A stretch of DNA of 64,000 nucleotides from an uncultured Pelagibacteraceae bacterium (lineage in GTDB: Bacteria > Pseudomonadota > Alphaproteobacteria > Pelagibacterales > Pelagibacteraceae), in the NCBI GenBank assembly GCA_902523095.1, contig CABYYE010000001.1, forward strand, positions 38,847 through 102,846, in the 5' to 3' direction. A program made the translations under genes and the position numbers. The notes under the pieces were generated by a model. The model had not been told where the DNA came from and did no database searches. It was given only the letters and a program-made list of their open reading frames with translations. This document shows positions 55,455-64,000 of this stretch, piece after piece. Within the stretch, counting starts at the first letter, position 1. Each line of letters opens with the position of its first letter.

Positions 55455-55857
55455 TGTAGAACAGACACTTTCAATAATTAAACCAGATGCCGTAGAAAGA
55501 GATTTGATTGAAGAAATTAAGTCTATTTTTTTAAAAAATAACTTTTCAGTTAAAGAATTTAAAAAAATTCATTTGAACAAAGAAGAGGCAGCTGAATTTT
55601 ACAAAGTTCACCAATCTAAACCTTTTTATGACAGTTTATGTTCATATCTGGCCTCTGGACCGATTGCAGTTATGATTTTAGAGGGAGAGAATGTAGTGTC
55701 AAAATATAGAGAACTTATGGGCTCAACCAACCCAAAAGATGCTAAGGAAAATACACTCAGAAAAATGTTTGGTATTTCGATAGACAAAAATTCTGTACAC
55801 GGATCAGATTCTATTGAAAATGCAAAAAAAGAGATTAATTTTTTTTTCAAAAACTAA
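55447..55857 (+). CDS. ndk: Nucleoside diphosphate kinase
   Basis: 136 aa. The active-site His is in NSVHGSDSIENA, and LSIIKPDAVERDLIEEI plus GSTNPKDAKENTLRKMFG are diagnostic. It equalises nucleoside triphosphate pools and completes the purine route encoded nearby. It overlaps pepA by 8 bp and its stop interlocks with that of convergent purN (CTAA). Confidence 0.98.
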   Translation: MNNVEQTLSIIKPDAVERDLIEEIKSIFLKNNFSVKEFKKIHLNKEEAAEFYKVHQSKPFYDSLCSYLASGPIAVMILEGENVVSKYRELMGSTNPKDAKENTLRKMFGISIDKNSVHGSDSIENAKKEINFFFKN

Positions 55858-56417
55858 GAATATCTGTAAATTCTTCTTATTGCTTCAGAAAAAGCTAAAT
55901 ATTCCAACTTCTGAGTTTTAACTTTAAGAATATTAACATTATCATTTTTATTTAAAAAAAAACTTTTTTGAATAATATTTTTGCCATCATCTAACCTATC
56001 GTTAACATAGTGAACCGTACAGCCAGTTTTTTTTTCATTTTTTTCAATAATTCTAGCATAGGTGTTTAACCCTTTAAATTTTGGTAGTAATGAAGGATGA
56101 ATATTTATTATCCTTTTTGAAAATGATAAGATAAATTTTTTGGATAAAATTTTCATATATCCAGCTAGGCAAATGATTGAAATTTTGTATTTTCTTATTT
56201 TATTTAAAGTTGAAATTTCAAAATTTCTTTTTTTTGTATCTATGATTAAATATGGAATAGAATTTTTTTTAGCATAAGCTAACCCTTTAGAGCTAGGGTT
56301 ATTACTAATTACTAAACTAATTTTTACGGGGAAATTATAATCTCTAGAATTATTTATTAAGTGTTTTAAATTGGACCCTGTTCCAGAGATGAAAACACAC
56401 GCGTTTTTTTTTACCAT
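55854..56417 (-). CDS. purN: Phosphoribosylglycinamide formyltransferase
   Basis: 187 aa. Family marks are ACVFISGTGSNLKHLI at the N-terminus and NIHPSLLPKFKGL with the catalytic Asn and His. The closing Asp is in YVNDRLDDG. PurN transfers a formyl group from 10-formyl-THF to GAR, the third purine step. It overlaps purM by 7 bp. The order purM-purN is conserved in most bacteria. Confidence 0.96.
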   Translation of the reverse strand: MVKKNACVFISGTGSNLKHLINNSRDYNFPVKISLVISNNPSSKGLAYAKKNSIPYLIIDTKKRNFEISTLNKIRKYKISIICLAGYMKILSKKFILSFSKRIINIHPSLLPKFKGLNTYARIIEKNEKKTGCTVHYVNDRLDDGKNIIQKSFFLNKNDNVNILKVKTQKLEYLAFSEAIRRIYRYS

Positions 56418-57439
56418 TTAATTGAATTTGTTAAAATAATTTTTTTTGTTTGTTTCGACACATGACCAATTTTATATGGCATATATTTTTTTGAGAAATA
56501 TTTTATTACCTTTTTAAAGTTTTTTTCTTTTATTATTATGCAAAAACCCACACCACAGTTGAAGGTCTTTAACATTTCATCCTCAGATATATTTTTAGAT
56601 TTTAACCATTTGAAAATTTTCTTTGTTTTAATTTTAGATAAATCAATATTAATTGAAAGATTGTCCGGAACAGATCGTAAAAGGTTTTCAATTAAACCTC
56701 CCCCAGTTATGTGAGCTGCAGAATTAATTAAATTTCTATTTACTAAGTTTAAAACTTCTTTAGTATAAATTTTAGTAGGCTTTAATAAATCTTTCTTTAA
56801 ACTATTTGGTATCTTGTGATTTTTCATTATTGATCTCACTAATGAATAACCATTAGAGTGAAGACCATCTGATGGTATGGCTAAAATTAAATCTTTTATT
56901 TTAACTTTTTTTTTATTGAGGATCTTTTTTTTTGACACAATGCCTACACTAAAACCTGCCAAATCGTATTTGTTTTTAGAGTATACTCCTGGCATCTCAG
57001 CAGTTTCCCCTCCTATTAATTTACAGCTAGAAATATAACACCCCTTATTTATACCTTTTAAAATTTGTTTTAATTTCTTTAATTCAATTTTAGCTATTGC
57101 AATATAATCTAAAAAAAAAAGCGGTTTTGCTCCTTGTACTATTAGATCATTCACGCACATAGCAACTAAATCTATTCCTATTGTGTCAAATTTTTTAAAT
57201 TTGTTTGTCAATTCAATTTTTGTTCCAACCCCATCTGTACATGAAACAATAACTGGATCTTTGATATCTATTTTGCTAATATCAAATGATGAACCAAAAG
57301 CTCCTATATTTCCTGCATTAAACGTTTTATCCCTTTTTTGGACATTTTTCTTAGATACTTTTGCGATGTGTTTAACAAACTTATTAGCAATAGAAATATT
57401 TACACCACTTTTCCTATAACTATTTTGTATTTTTTTCAT
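56411..57439 (-). CDS. purM: Phosphoribosylformylglycinamidine cyclo-ligase
   Basis: 342 aa. PurM closes the imidazole ring to AIR. Recognisable are GAFGSSFDIS, VSCTDGVGTKIELT, MCVNDLIVQGAKPLFFLDY, GGETAEMPGVY and the late AHITGGGLIENLLR. Its start is only 25 bp from the start of the divergent DUF2066 gene, so the two promoters must overlap or lie inside the genes. Confidence 0.97.
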   Translation of the reverse strand: MKKIQNSYRKSGVNISIANKFVKHIAKVSKKNVQKRDKTFNAGNIGAFGSSFDISKIDIKDPVIVSCTDGVGTKIELTNKFKKFDTIGIDLVAMCVNDLIVQGAKPLFFLDYIAIAKIELKKLKQILKGINKGCYISSCKLIGGETAEMPGVYSKNKYDLAGFSVGIVSKKKILNKKKVKIKDLILAIPSDGLHSNGYSLVRSIMKNHKIPNSLKKDLLKPTKIYTKEVLNLVNRNLINSAAHITGGGLIENLLRSVPDNLSINIDLSKIKTKKIFKWLKSKNISEDEMLKTFNCGVGFCIIIKEKNFKKVIKYFSKKYMPYKIGHVSKQTKKIILTNSIKW

Positions 57440-57464
57440 TAATAAAAATGATATTTAGCTAATT

Positions 57465-58508
57465 ATGAAAAATATAATAATTTTTTTTACTATTTTAATT
57501 GTTTTATTTAAAACTGGAAATGTTTTATCAGATAACAACATTTTTAATGTTAATAATATAGAAATAAGTAAAGAAAACTCTAAAAACAAAGATTATTTGA
57601 CCGATAAAGCTTTTCGAATAGCCTTTGATAAAATGGCTAGTAGGTTATTATTAGATGAAGATTACAAGAGAATTGTTGGCACTGATTTGGAGCAAATAAA
57701 AAAATTAATTTCATATTATCAAATATTTAATTTAGATAAAAATAAAAATACGAAAAACGTCAAGTTTAATATTTTTTTTGATAAAGAAAGGATGCATAAC
57801 TTTTTTTTTAAAAGAAATATTCTATATTCTGATATAATTAATACAGAAGTGATAATTTTTCCGTTATTTAAAAAAGATAAAAAGTATTTTATTTATTCTA
57901 AAAATTATTTTTATGAAAATTGGAATAAGAATAGTAAAGATGATATTATACAATATTCTCTGCCTGTAGAAAATATTGAAAATATACAAAAAATTAATTT
58001 AAACCAAAATAACATAGATAGATTAAACATATCTGATTTTTTTAAAGAATACGAAAGTAACAATGTTGTTTTTGCCAATATTGATATTAAGGGATCCAAT
58101 GCTAAAATATTTTTAAATACTATAATTGAAAATAAAAAAATTAAAAAAACTTTATCTATATCCAAAAAAAAGGAATTTAATGAAAAAGAGTTTTACGATT
58201 TGATTATTCTTGAAATTAACGGCGTTATAAAAGATTTAATAAAGTCACAAAATTTAATTGACGTTAGAATACCTTCTTTTTTAAATGTTAAGTTAAGTTT
58301 GAAAGATGATAAAAATTTTGTTGAATTAAATAGAAGAATCCAAAAAATAGATTTGATAGAAAGCTTTTATGTTCAACAACTTAATAAAGATTTTGTGTTA
58401 GTAAAAATAAAATATCTTGGAAAAATAAAAAAAATAATTGATAAATTAAGTGAACAAAAAATTAATTTGAAAATGATTAATGGAAGTTGGAAATTGAGTA
58501 TAATTTAA
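57465..58508 (+). CDS. DUF2066 domain protein, exported
   Basis: 347 aa with a signal peptide (IIIFFTILIVLFKTGNVLS). The N-terminal domain DKAFRIAFDKMASRLLLDEDYKRI and LISYYQIFN fits DUF2066. That family often lies next to purM and hda in Proteobacteria, as here, and the neighbourhood supports the call. The function is unknown. The C-terminal half is Lys/Asn-rich with alternating beta strands. It ends in a TAATG overlap with hda, so the two are co-translated. Confidence 0.78.
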   Translation: MKNIIIFFTILIVLFKTGNVLSDNNIFNVNNIEISKENSKNKDYLTDKAFRIAFDKMASRLLLDEDYKRIVGTDLEQIKKLISYYQIFNLDKNKNTKNVKFNIFFDKERMHNFFFKRNILYSDIINTEVIIFPLFKKDKKYFIYSKNYFYENWNKNSKDDIIQYSLPVENIENIQKINLNQNNIDRLNISDFFKEYESNNVVFANIDIKGSNAKIFLNTIIENKKIKKTLSISKKKEFNEKEFYDLIILEINGVIKDLIKSQNLIDVRIPSFLNVKLSLKDDKNFVELNRRIQKIDLIESFYVQQLNKDFVLVKIKYLGKIKKIIDKLSEQKINLKMINGSWKLSII

Positions 58509-59164
58509 TGAGTCAATTAATATTTAAATTTCCCTTCAAAATAAAATATTATGAGGAAGATTATTATGTATCCAGTAATAATTTCTTGGCCTATAGATTG
58601 ATTGAAAATTGGCCTAACTGGCCCGACAAGTGGATTAATATTTTCGGACCAAAGGGTTGTGGCAAAACACACCTCTCGAACATTTTAATAAAAAAAATAA
58701 AGTTTTCAAAGATTCTTGATGCTAATCGGGTAGATGATGAAACTATTAAGCAAATTGCTAAAATTAAATGTTTAATAATAGATGATTATAAAAATAATAT
58801 TGACGAAAAATTATTTTACTCTGTTTTAAATCAGGCTAAGCAGTATGATAATTATGTTGTTATAAATTCAGATAAACCAGTAGATGAGATAAGTTTTGAG
58901 TTAAATGATTTAAAGTCTAGAGCCAAAAGTTTTGTAAATTTAGGTATAGAATTACCTACTGATGACTTATTAAGAGTAATAATTTCAAAGTTTTTTTCTG
59001 ATAAGCAAATCGATTTAAATCCTAAAATATCAGAATATATAATTAAGAATATTGAAAGATCGTATGAAAAAGTATTTAATTTCATAAAAGAAGTTGATAA
59101 TTTGTCTTTATCTTCTGGAAAATCAATAAATATTAATTTAATAAAAAAAGTATTAAATGAATAA
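58508..59164 (+). CDS. hda: Hda-type DnaA homologue (regulatory inactivation of DnaA)
   Basis: 218 aa from ATG 58508, where MSQLIFKFPF gives the clamp-binding QL-x-F pattern expected at the N-terminus of Hda. The AAA+ domain has the P-loop GPKGCGKTHL (47-56), Walker B IIDDYKN and NSDKPVDEISFELNDLKSRAKSF (sensor). It lacks the DNA-binding domain of DnaA. With the sliding clamp it stimulates DnaA-ATP hydrolysis to limit reinitiation. It overlaps aspS by 8 bp. Confidence 0.9.
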   Translation: MSQLIFKFPFKIKYYEEDYYVSSNNFLAYRLIENWPNWPDKWINIFGPKGCGKTHLSNILIKKIKFSKILDANRVDDETIKQIAKIKCLIIDDYKNNIDEKLFYSVLNQAKQYDNYVVINSDKPVDEISFELNDLKSRAKSFVNLGIELPTDDLLRVIISKFFSDKQIDLNPKISEYIIKNIERSYEKVFNFIKEVDNLSLSSGKSININLIKKVLNE

Positions 59165-60950
59165 ATATAGAACCCATAATTGCTCCGAATTATCAGAAAA
59201 TCATTCTGGACAATCTGTATCTTTATCTGGTTGGTTACATAGAAAAAGAGATCATGGAAACCTTTTATTTATAGATTTAAGAGATCATTATGGTTTGACA
59301 CAATGTGTAATAGAAAATGATAATAAATTTTTTTCAGTATTAGAAAAATTAAGACCTGAATCAGTTATAAAAGTTGAGGGCAAAGTCTCAAAACGAGATA
59401 CAGAAACTCAAAATTTGGATTTATCTACTGGTAAAATTGAAGTTAACATTACATCTATTGAAATAATTTCTGAAGCTAAAGATTTGCCAATGCCTGTTTT
59501 CGGCGAGCAAAATTATCCTGAAGATATTAGATTACAATATAGATTTCTAGACTTGCGAAGAGAAGAAATGCATAGAAATATTATTTTAAGATCTAACGTT
59601 ATTTCGTTTATAAGGTCAGAAATGTTAAATTTAGGATTTTTGGAATATCAAACACCAATCTTAACTTCATCAAGTCCAGAGGGAGCTAGAGATTTTCTCG
59701 TTCCTAGCAGATTAAACCCTGGAAAATTCTATGCGTTACCACAAGCTCCTCAACAATTTAAACAACTTATTATGGTCTCTGGTTTTGATAAATACTTTCA
59801 AATTGCACCTTGTTTTAGAGACGAAGATGCTCGAGCTGATAGAAGTCCCGGTGAGTTTTATCAACTAGATATTGAGATGTCGTTTGTTGAACAGGAGGAC
59901 GTATTTAACGTTTTAGAAAATCTTATGATAAAATTATTTAAAAAATTTTCTAACAAAAAAATACTTAACGATAAGTTTCCTAAAATTCCATTTGAAGACG
60001 CAATGTTAAAATATGGAACCGATAAACCAGATTTAAGAAATCCATTAATTATTCATGATATTACAAAAATTTTTGAAAGAGATGATGTGAAGTTTGATAT
60101 TTTTAAAAAACTTGTAAAATCAGGTTCTATAGCTAGATGTGTAATAACACAAAATACAAAAGATAAGCCAAGAAGTTTTTTTGATAACATTGATAAATGG
60201 GCTAAAGAACAAGGAGCTTCTGGATTAGCTTATTTTACTATAGAAAAGAATGATAAAATTTCAGGTAAAGGCCCTATAGGTAAATTTTTTAGCGAAGATT
60301 CAATTAAGGAAATCATGAATGTTTGCAAAGCTGATATTGGAGATAGTATTTTTTTAGCATGTGGTAATAAAAGTTATGTAGAAAATATTTTATCTCTAGC
60401 AAGAAACAAAATTGCTGAAGATTTAGATTTAATTAGTAAAAATGAATTTGCTTTTTGTTGGATTGTAGATTATCCGATGTATGAATTAGACAATCAAACA
60501 AAAAAAATCAAATTTAGTCACAACCCCTTTTCAATGCCTCAAGGTGATCTTAATAATATAGATTTCAAAAACCCCTTATCTATAAAAGCTTTCCAGTATG
60601 ATATTGTATGCAATGGAGTAGAACTTTCCTCTGGAGCAATAAGAAATCATTTACCAGAACTTATGTATAAACTTTTTTTAATTGCGGGGTATAGTAAAAA
60701 ACAAGTTGATGAAAAATTTAGTGGAATGATTAATGCTTTCAATTATGGAGCACCTCCACATGGTGGTATCGCGCCAGGAATTGACAGAATTATAATGTTA
60801 TTAGCAGGTGAAAAAAACATTAGAGAGGTAACATTGTTTCCTATGAATCAAAACGCACAAGACTTAATGATGAAAGCCCCCTCTGAAGTCGACAGCAAAC
60901 AGTTAAAGGAAATTGGAATTAAAATAGATATAAAAAAAACTAATTCTTAG
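59157..60950 (+). CDS. aspS: Aspartyl-tRNA synthetase
   Basis: 597 aa, bacterial type with an OB-fold anticodon domain (1-110), catalytic class II core and the bacterial insertion. Motif 2 is [24 protein letters not shown] and motif 3 [16 protein letters not shown]33 in [11 protein letters not shown] matches the His found in non-discriminating bacterial AspRS that also charge tRNA-Asn, so AspRS/GatCAB asparagine formation is possible. It overlaps hda by 8 bp and converges on the TSCPD gene with an 11-bp overlap. Confidence 0.97.
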   Translation: MNKYRTHNCSELSENHSGQSVSLSGWLHRKRDHGNLLFIDLRDHYGLTQCVIENDNKFFSVLEKLRPESVIKVEGKVSKRDTETQNLDLSTGKIEVNITSIEIISEAKDLPMPVFGEQNYPEDIRLQYRFLDLRREEMHRNIILRSNVISFIRSEMLNLGFLEYQTPILTSSSPEGARDFLVPSRLNPGKFYALPQAPQQFKQLIMVSGFDKYFQIAPCFRDEDARADRSPGEFYQLDIEMSFVEQEDVFNVLENLMIKLFKKFSNKKILNDKFPKIPFEDAMLKYGTDKPDLRNPLIIHDITKIFERDDVKFDIFKKLVKSGSIARCVITQNTKDKPRSFFDNIDKWAKEQGASGLAYFTIEKNDKISGKGPIGKFFSEDSIKEIMNVCKADIGDSIFLACGNKSYVENILSLARNKIAEDLDLISKNEFAFCWIVDYPMYELDNQTKKIKFSHNPFSMPQGDLNNIDFKNPLSIKAFQYDIVCNGVELSSGAIRNHLPELMYKLFLIAGYSKKQVDEKFSGMINAFNYGAPPHGGIAPGIDRIIMLLAGEKNIREVTLFPMNQNAQDLMMKAPSEVDSKQLKEIGIKIDIKKTNS

Positions 60951-61761
60951 ATTTTAAATTTATTCTTACATCGGAAAGGTCAACTAATTTTTCTTCATAA
61001 TTACTTCTAACAAAACCTTTTGAGGTAATATTTTTAACAATTTTTAAAAATTTATCATCTGTAGTTTGACCAGATACATCTTTAGTGTTCGCGATTGATG
61101 GTGTATGAGCTAAATCTTCTTTGCCTAAATATGATATAGCTAGCTCTCTAAATACATAATCTAATATTGAAGAAGCGCTTAAAATTCTATCGTTTCCTAG
61201 CACATTTCCTGAGGGTTCAAACTTCGTATCTATAAACGCATCCACGTATTCGTCTAAAGGCACCCCGTATTGCAATCCCAAAGAAATTGCTATTGCAAAA
61301 TTGTTCATCATTGCTTTTACTAACTCACCTTCTTTATTCGTATCAATAAATATTTCACCTATTTTTCCATCATCATACTCACCTGTGTGCAGGTAAACTT
61401 TATGATCACCAATTTGCGCTTTCTGAATATAACCTTTCCTTCGGTCTGGCATTTTAAATCTAGCCTTATTTTTAACTTTTAAAGCTTGATTATCCTCAAT
61501 GCTTTTTTCAGTTTTTGAACTTATAATTTCTTTTGAAACTGTTGTAGATAAAAAATTGTCGGAATTTTTACTCTTTTGCTCAGAAGGGCTTTTTTCACCT
61601 AATTTTCTTGTTTTACGATTATTAAGTTTTACATCGATTACTTCCACTTCACCGTCTTTTCTACTATCAATTTTAGATAATTCTTGATCGTTTAAATTAT
61701 CTAACGAATGAACTGTTTTAAACGTACAAGTATAATATGTTTCAACTATAAATTTTTTCAT
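60940..61761 (-). CDS. Stand-alone TSCPD/NrdJ C-terminal-like protein
   Basis: 273 aa. Residues about 119-215 closely resemble the C-terminal domain of B12-dependent (class II) ribonucleotide reductase Nrd[45 protein letters not shown], and [16 protein letters not shown]. The N-terminal part ([32 protein letters not shown]) is a separate small domain with a Lys/Ser-rich linker. No catalytic RNR domain is present here. It could regulate or complement an RNR encoded elsewhere. The function is not established. It is monocistronic and read leftward. Confidence 0.75.
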   Translation of the reverse strand: MKKFIVETYYTCTFKTVHSLDNLNDQELSKIDSRKDGEVEVIDVKLNNRKTRKLGEKSPSEQKSKNSDNFLSTTVSKEIISSKTEKSIEDNQALKVKNKARFKMPDRRKGYIQKAQIGDHKVYLHTGEYDDGKIGEIFIDTNKEGELVKAMMNNFAIAISLGLQYGVPLDEYVDAFIDTKFEPSGNVLGNDRILSASSILDYVFRELAISYLGKEDLAHTPSIANTKDVSGQTTDDKFLKIVKNITSKGFVRSNYEEKLVDLSDVRINLKSKN

Positions 61762-61858
61762 TTTTAAAAGGAATCTGTTTTTGATGTTTTATAGCAAAAT
61801 TATTAGTTGTCTGATATAAATAAATATACAATTAAGAATTGTGTGGATTTAAATAATC

Positions 61859-62209
61859 ATGAACTTAAAAATATTATTTACTTGGTGGAATAAACAAACT
61901 TTCGGAACTTTTTTAAAAACATTTTTTTTCGGTAAATATGTGGGAAAAGATGAATTCGGAAACAAATATTATAAAAATAAAAATGATGAAAGATGGGTAA
62001 TTTACTCTGACAATGTAGAATCTACCAAAATTACCTCAGATTGGTTTATGTGGATACATCATACTATTGACAAAATTCCAAACAATGATGAAAAGAAATA
62101 TAACTGGCAAAAAGGACACAAAGAAAATAAAACTGGAACTAAAGAAAGTTATAAACCTATAAAGATCAAAAAAAATATAAATCTTAAAAAATATGAAACT
62201 TGGAAGTAA
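61859..62209 (+). CDS. Complex I accessory subunit NDUFA12/B17.2
   Basis: 116 aa. The pattern FTWWNKQTFGTFLKTFFFGKYVGKDEFGNKYY and RWVIYSD, then DWFMWIHHTIDKIPN, matches NADH:ubiquinone oxidoreductase 17.2 kDa subunit. Alphaproteobacteria share this accessory subunit with mitochondria. It likely helps assembly or stability of complex I at the membrane. It overlaps the DUF2155 gene by 17 bp. Confidence 0.92.
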   Translation: MNLKILFTWWNKQTFGTFLKTFFFGKYVGKDEFGNKYYKNKNDERWVIYSDNVESTKITSDWFMWIHHTIDKIPNNDEKKYNWQKGHKENKTGTKESYKPIKIKKNINLKKYETWK

Positions 62210-62699
62210 AATCTTAATACTTTTTAATTTACTCATTGGCTTAAACTCTATTGCATTTTCTGACGAAAAAATTGTAACCACGCCATTGATAAATCTTAAT
62301 GAGCTAAAACCTAGTTTTGAAGCAGAGGATGAAAATGAAAAGAGTTTAATTCTTGAGGAAGGGATCAAAAGTAAAAAAAAAACTTCAGTAAAAAATAATT
62401 TGCCAGTAGCAAAATTTATTGGTTTAGACAAAATTACTGCAAAAACTTCAGAAATAATTATAACTTTAGGCGAGGTAAAAAGATTTGGGCCACTAGAAAT
62501 TAAGGTTTTAAAATGTGGAATAATAGACTCCAGAAATATGAATGATAATGTTGCTTATTTACAAGTTAAAGATTTATCTAAAACTCAAAATGAAAAAGTT
62601 TTCATATTTAATGGATGGACATTTTCTTCAGATCCAAATCTAGCCCCTTTTGATCATGCTATATATGATTTGCAACTTGTGAACTGTAATAAAATTTAG
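62193..62699 (+). CDS. DUF2155 family exported protein
   Basis: 168 aa with a signal peptide (SKILILFNLLIGLNSIAFS). The C-terminal 85 residues fit DUF2155: VKRFGPLEIKVLKCGIIDSR, NVAYLQVKDL, and VFIFNGWTFSSDPNLAPFDHAIYDLQLVNC. The paired Cys (KCG and NC) suggest a disulfide in the periplasm. It has no known function. The order NDUFA12-DUF2155-accC recurs in Alphaproteobacteria. Its stop interlocks with that of convergent accC. Confidence 0.85.
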   Translation: MKLGSKILILFNLLIGLNSIAFSDEKIVTTPLINLNELKPSFEAEDENEKSLILEEGIKSKKKTSVKNNLPVAKFIGLDKITAKTSEIIITLGEVKRFGPLEIKVLKCGIIDSRNMNDNVAYLQVKDLSKTQNEKVFIFNGWTFSSDPNLAPFDHAIYDLQLVNCNKI

Positions 62700-64000
62700 A
62701 AAAATTTTTCTTTAGCTAACCAATTGGTATCAAAATCTGAATTAATAAACTTTTTATGCAATAAAATTTTTTTGTGAAGATCAATTGTAGTAGTTATTCC
62801 CTCTAAAACAAATTCGTCCAAGGATCTTATTGTTCTTTGTATTGCTTCAGATCGATTTCTACCTTTACATATTACTTTTGCAATCAAACTATCGTAATAC
62901 GGAGTAATTTTGCATCCTTGAAAGATTGATCCGTCAACTCTGGTTCTGAAACCTGAGGGTTGGTGGCAAACGCTTATTATTCCTGGACTAGGTTGAAAAT
63001 CCAATGCTGGATTTTCTGCGTTTATTCTACACTCAATGGAATGTCCTCTAGGTGCAATATCACTTTGTTTAAGTGCAGTTTCACCAGTAAAAGCAATCCA
63101 TAATTGTTCTTTTACAATATCAATACCTGTTTGCACTTCAGTAACAGGGTGTTCAACTTGAACTCTTGTGTTCATCTCTAAAAAATAAAATTTTCCATCC
63201 TCATAAATAAACTCAACAGTTCCAGCTCCTTCATATCCAATTTGTTCCACCATTTTGACTGTTTTTTCCAATAAATTTTTTCTCTGTTCATCGCTTAATA
63301 CTGGGCTAGGAGTTTCCTCTATAAGTTTTTGATGTCTTCTTTGAACTGAGCAATCTCTCTCTCCAAGATGAACAGTTTTATTTTTACCTGACATTATTTG
63401 TACTTCTATGTGACGCGGATGCTTGAAATATTTTTCAATATAAAGCTCATCATTTCCAAAATATTTTTTAGCTTCATTTTTAGCAGTTGAAAATAAATTC
63501 TCGAGTCGAGACTCCTCTTCAACTATTTTCATACCTTTTCCACCGCCTCCTCCTGCAGCTTTTATCAAAACTGGATATCCTATTTCTTTACAAATTGTTT
63601 TTGCTTCAGAAAGGGATTGAACTCCACCTTCTGAACCTTCAATTATAGGTAAACCATATTTTTTTGCGATTTTTTTAGCTTCAATTTTATCTCCCATTTG
63701 GGAAATTAATTTTGAATTAGGACCAATAAATTTAATACCATGTTTACTCACAATTTCAGCAAATTTCGAATTTTCTGACAAAAAACCATACCCAGGATGA
63801 ATAGCTTCAGCTCCAGTTAAATCTACCGCAGACATTATAGATGAAATATTAAGATAGCTATTTTGTGGTTGATGAGATCCTATGCATACGCTTTCATCAG
63901 CTAATCTTACATGCATCGAGTCAGAGTCAACATCTGAATGAACAGCTACTGTTTTAATTCCCCATTCTTTACACGCTCTTATTATTCTAACAGCTATTTC
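62696..64000 (-). CDS. accC: Acetyl-CoA carboxylase biotin carboxylase (5' end missing)
   Basis: The frame is open to the window edge, so about 435 residues are visible and only a few N-terminal ones are missing. The ATP-grasp motif AAGGGGGKGMK, SVQRRHQKLIEE, and EMNTRVQVEHPVTE are diagnostic, with GYGFLSEN near the start. It carboxylates biotin on AccB with bicarbonate and ATP, the first step of malonyl-CoA formation. An internal Met at 63916 is not the start. accB is probably just upstream outside the window. Confidence 0.96.
   Translation of the reverse strand, partial: EIAVRIIRACKEWGIKTVAVHSDVDSDSMHVRLADESVCIGSHQPQNSYLNISSIMSAVDLTGAEAIHPGYGFLSENSKFAEIVSKHGIKFIGPNSKLISQMGDKIEAKKIAKKYGLPIIEGSEGGVQSLSEAKTICKEIGYPVLIKAAGGGGGKGMKIVEEESRLENLFSTAKNEAKKYFGNDELYIEKYFKHPRHIEVQIMSGKNKTVHLGERDCSVQRRHQKLIEETPSPVLSDEQRKNLLEKTVKMVEQIGYEGAGTVEFIYEDGKFYFLEMNTRVQVEHPVTEVQTGIDIVKEQLWIAFTGETALKQSDIAPRGHSIECRINAENPALDFQPSPGIISVCHQPSGFRTRVDGSIFQGCKITPYYDSLIAKVICKGRNRSEAIQRTIRSLDEFVLEGITTTIDLHKKILLHKKFINSDFDTNWLAKEKFF

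Noticed and set aside
1..64000. Mobile elements, CRISPR arrays, prophage or rRNA
   Set aside because: No transposase, integrase, regularly spaced repeats, phage genes or rRNA signatures are visible; all recognisable genes are core functions.

Overview
The window is a dense, AT-rich bacterial chromosome segment. Its gene content and order point to the SAR11 clade (Candidatus Pelagibacter-like Alphaproteobacteria). The strongest signs are a blue-tuned proteorhodopsin followed by ferredoxin, a TrxR-like ferredoxin reductase and a GST; a eukaryote-like NADP-isocitrate dehydrogenase; NDUFA12 next to DUF2155 and accC; alphaproteobacterial forms of DksA, Psd and RpsR; and extreme compaction. No gene-free gap exceeds 300 bases. 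The longest, 225 bp, lies upstream of proteorhodopsin. This is a core-genome window: I see no IS element, prophage, CRISPR array or rRNA.

Layout. 1-4.5 kb: the 3' end of ppdK, a secreted autotransporter-like protein, and nadA-nadC. 4.5-7.9 kb: tRNA-Leu(GAG), a DEAD-box RNA helicase, and a promoter-led cluster of three orphan exported or membrane ORFs, the last a 38-aa membrane microprotein. 7.9-13.4 kb: CBS protein, DUF4396, ygfZ, a dihydroorotase-like enzyme, a cupredoxin and prpE. 13.6-16.4 kb: the proteorhodopsin-ferredoxin-reductase-GST run, with a strong intrinsic terminator directly after proteorhodopsin. 16.4-21.8 kb: dksA, a PMT-type and a GT2 glycosyltransferase, a GFA-family protein, a glycerate-kinase-like protein and a TolC-family protein. 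21.9-29.1 kb: recA with a near-consensus LexA box, aldehyde dehydrogenase with DUF779, alaS and icd. 29.2-36.9 kb: psd-pssA-rlmE, then guaB (lacking CBS domains), a TPR protein, guaA, panB, a TPR protein and bamB. 36.9-44 kb (minus strand): cvpA-purF, an RND/MMPL transporter, and rpsF-rpsR-rplI-dnaB. 44.1-46.7 kb: fabD-fabG-acpP-gmk (no fabF). 46.7-53.9 kb (minus): lptF-lptG-lptD-surA-pdxA-rsmA. 54-64 kb: pepA-ndk, purM-purN, DUF2066-hda-aspS, a stand-alone NrdJ-C-terminus/TSCPD protein, NDUFA12-DUF2155, and the 3' part of accC.

How it works together. The window combines light-driven proton pumping, purine synthesis (purF, purM, purN, guaB, guaA, gmk), fatty-acid initiation and phosphatidylethanolamine synthesis, outer-membrane assembly (LptDFG, SurA, BamB, TolC), DNA replication and repair (DnaB, Hda, RecA), and NAD, PLP and pantothenate biosynthesis.

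The most striking structural result concerns gene ends. All ten convergent gene pairs abut or overlap (gap of 1 bp or less), and five share an interlocked four-base double stop. Some divergent pairs have only 25-29 bp between start codons, one of them centred on a palindromic -10. The best candidates for undescribed biology are the orphan cluster at 6.1-7.8 kb, the dihydroorotase-like enzyme with a substituted metal ligand coupled to a cupredoxin, and the stand-alone TSCPD protein.
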